From positions 1,426,001 to 1,490,000 of the forward strand of contig JALMQS010000852.1 in NCBI GenBank assembly GCA_024734495.1: 64,000 nucleotides of DNA, given 5' to 3'. This DNA comes from Forficula auricularia (Eukaryota > Arthropoda > Insecta > Dermaptera > Forficulidae). The notes under the pieces were generated by a model. It did not search any database and was not told where the DNA came from. It worked only from the letters and a program-made list of their open reading frames with translations. Positions 62,226-64,000 of this stretch are shown here, piece after piece; position 1 is the first letter of the stretch, and each line of letters begins with the position of its first letter. The position numbers and the translations under genes are program-made.

Positions 62226-63122
62226 GGGTGTTTTTTTTAGAGGTATAGAACTTCGAATTGAAATAAAACACAAGAAAATCGTTTTAATGTCCATCAATTT
62301 GGCTTTATTGGAAGGATAATTTTATGCCATTAATGTTTAAATATGATTTCGGGCATGTGGCCGCCGCGGCTGGCTCGAATAAATCCAATTCTACAGGTCC
62401 AATTTTCAACCACTTTTTCGAGCATATGGGGCCGTATGTTGGCAATAACGCCACGAATGTTGGCTTCCAAGTCCCCTAACGTTTCTGGTTTGTTGGCGTA
62501 GACGAGCGACTTCACATATCCCCAAAGAAAATAATCCAATGGTGTCAAATCACACGATCTTGGTGGCCAATTGACAGGTCCATTCCGCGAAATTATGCGC
62601 TCATCGAATGTTTCCTTCAATAAATCGATTGTGACGTGCGCTGTGTGGCATGTAGCGCCGTCTTGTTGGAACCACAACTCATCCACATTCATGCCATCCA
62701 ATTCGGGAACAAAATAGTCGGTTATCATGGCTCTATACCGGTCTCCATTAACGGTAACTGACTCTCCAGCATTATTTCGGAAGAAGTATGGCCCAATGAC
62801 TCCACCAGCCCATAGAGCACACCAAACAGTCAGTTTTTGTGGATGTAATGGCGTCTCAAGGGTCTCATGTGGATTCTCTTCACTCCAAATGCGGCAATTT
62901 TGCTTGTAACATACGGCCCCATATGCTCGAAAAAGTGGTTGAAAATTGGACCTGTAGAATTGGATTTATTCGAGCCAGCCGCGGCGGCCACATGCCCGAA
63001 ATCATATTTAAACATTAATGGCATAAAATTATCCTTCCAATAAAGCCAAATTGATGGACATTAAAACGATTTTCTTGTGTTTTATTTCAATTCGAAGTTC
63101 TATACCTCTAAAAAAAACACCC
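62226..63122 (-). pseudogene. DD41D (rosa-type) mariner with inverted 3' ends
   Basis: Minus-strand frame from about 62905 to 62330: HPQKLTVWCALWAGGVIGPY, WFQQDGATCHTA, PPRSCDLTPLDYFLWGYVK. 41 residues separate the second and third aspartates (DD41D). The part before about residue 200 is missing, replaced by an inverted copy of the 3' end: 62226-62445 and 62905-63122 are perfect inverted arms. GGGTGTTTTTTTTAGAGG ends. Confidence 0.8.
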
Positions 63123-63668
63123 TATATAATTGTTTTATTATAAAGTCTTAAATAGACATAATTTGTGATTCTATTTAACTGTAATATACACTCATAACAA
63201 ATAAGATGAAACAAATATTTAAAATGTATTAAAAATCTCTATTGATAAAAAATTCTCTTATTCTCAAGCTTGAGTTGTTTATCATAAAATAATTTAGTCT
63301 TATTGATTTTAAGTCGATTCTTCCACGTTTTCAGTAGAGCTTGCCATTAATAGTCAAAACATCAAAAATGGAATGCAAAAGGTTATTCCTCTAGTATTAG
63401 ATAAGAATCGATCGTTATTTTTGAATTTAAGTCGATTCCTCCATGTCTTCAGCAATGGTTACCAATAATAATCGAAGGGTCAAAAATCTAATGTAGAATT
63501 ATTATTCCTCAAGTATTAGATAAGAATCGATTGCTATTTTTGATTTTAAGTTGATTCCTCCATGTCTTCACCAATGGCTACCAATAAAAACCGAAACGTC
63601 AAAAATCGAATGTAGAATTGTTATTCCTCGACTCTTGAATGAGAATCGATCATTATTTTTGAAATAAA
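63123..63668 (+). repeat. 119-bp satellite units, right array
   Basis: About three units from 63300 to 63668, orientation opposite to 61.5-62.2 kb. 63262 (CTCAAGCTTGAGTTGTTTA) is the inverted match of 62160. Confidence 0.7.
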
Positions 63669-63676
63669 GTCAACAT

Positions 63677-63930
63677 CAGGCGCGGATCCAGACCTCTGAT
63701 TTGGGTGGGGGGGGGGGGGGGGGCGGTCGCCGGTATATCTACTTTTGATCTCGGAAGTGTGTCGCGGTCGAATTGTCCAAGCGGGGGGGGGGGGGGGCAA
63801 AGACGCCCCCCCACATAGAACTTTATTTTCTTCAATTTTAAAATTTAATGATATATATAAAAAAAATATTGATCTCCAATGCTTAAGGGGGGCGGTCGCC
63901 CCCATCGCCCCCCCCCTGGATCCGCGCATG
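63677..63930. mobile_element. hAT MITE (CAGGCGCGGATCCAG)
   Basis: 254 bp; ends CAGGCGCGGATCCAG and CTGGATCCGCGCATG; perfect 8-bp duplication GTCAACAT at 63669-63676 and 63931-63938. Homopolymer G and C runs inside. Confidence 0.9.
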
Positions 63931-63938
63931 GTCAACAT

Positions 63939-64000
63939 GAACTGCAAATTGCAAGTGATATCTGATTGATAATAAAGGAATAAACATATTAATATTTCAA
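63939..64000. repeat. End of the satellite-bearing element
   Basis: Inverted match of 51194-51236 plus 51564-51590; runs off the window. Confidence 0.55.

Noticed and set aside
62830..63024. 64-codon minus-strand ORF at the right arm of the DD41D element
   Set aside because: Antisense reading of the inverted 3' end, not a gene.

Overview
The window is insect nuclear DNA. It is AT-rich and carries one intron-containing protein gene plus a dense, nested set of transposable elements. The insect assignment rests on an endogenous errantivirus (a Ty3/gypsy-type LTR element with an envelope-like gene), a BEL/Pao LTR element, DD34D and DD41D mariner relatives, RTE and CR1/Jockey-like LINEs, and hAT, pogo, Harbinger and Helitron-like repeats. 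I cannot resolve the order from sequence alone.

The host gene is the neuroblastoma-amplified sequence homologue (NBAS, a subunit of the NRZ/syntaxin-18 Golgi-to-ER tethering complex). It runs on the minus strand from a start codon at 49563-49565 to beyond the left edge. I traced 18 coding exons (49479-49565 down to 250-557). All have GT-AG borders and compatible phases, giving about 1,033 uninterrupted residues: the N-terminal beta-propeller and the start of the Sec39 alpha-solenoid. The C-terminal half lies outside the window. About 3.1 kb of coding sequence is spread over 49 kb because the introns are filled with mobile DNA.

Main mobile elements: 3319-5104, a compact BEL/Pao element with a 320-codon chimeric ORF; 12706-20613, an errantivirus with 1,098-bp LTRs and TGTA target duplications but a wrecked pol and env; 21333-23382, a long palindromic TIR element; 24.6-30.7 kb, Helitron-like, pogo-like and foldback elements; 30.8-31.5 kb, a mariner remnant; 34.4-35.8 and 41.1-42.4 kb, two long-armed foldbacks; 43338-44266, an RTE LINE; 44.3-45.3 kb, a mariner joined to a Helitron end; 47.7-49.2 kb, a LINE next to a Helitron-like element. 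Intron 15 also holds an antisense 28S rRNA fragment (about 11462-11927).

Upstream of the gene (49.8-64 kb) I see no host gene. There is a four-deep nest (52275-54299), a six-copy array of ~530-bp units (55688-58640), 119-bp satellite-like repeats in inverted arrays (51.6-52.0, 59.45-62.2, 63.3-63.7 kb), a palindromic DD41D mariner derivative (62226-63122) and a hAT MITE (63677-63930).

The most unusual pattern is a recurrent hammerhead-ribozyme-like motif (CTGANGA, stem II, GAAACGTC, flanking complementary stem I) with compensating stem changes in several unrelated small repeats. Two of these repeats are 290-360-bp insertions with 12-13-bp target duplications and copy-specific inverted flanks.
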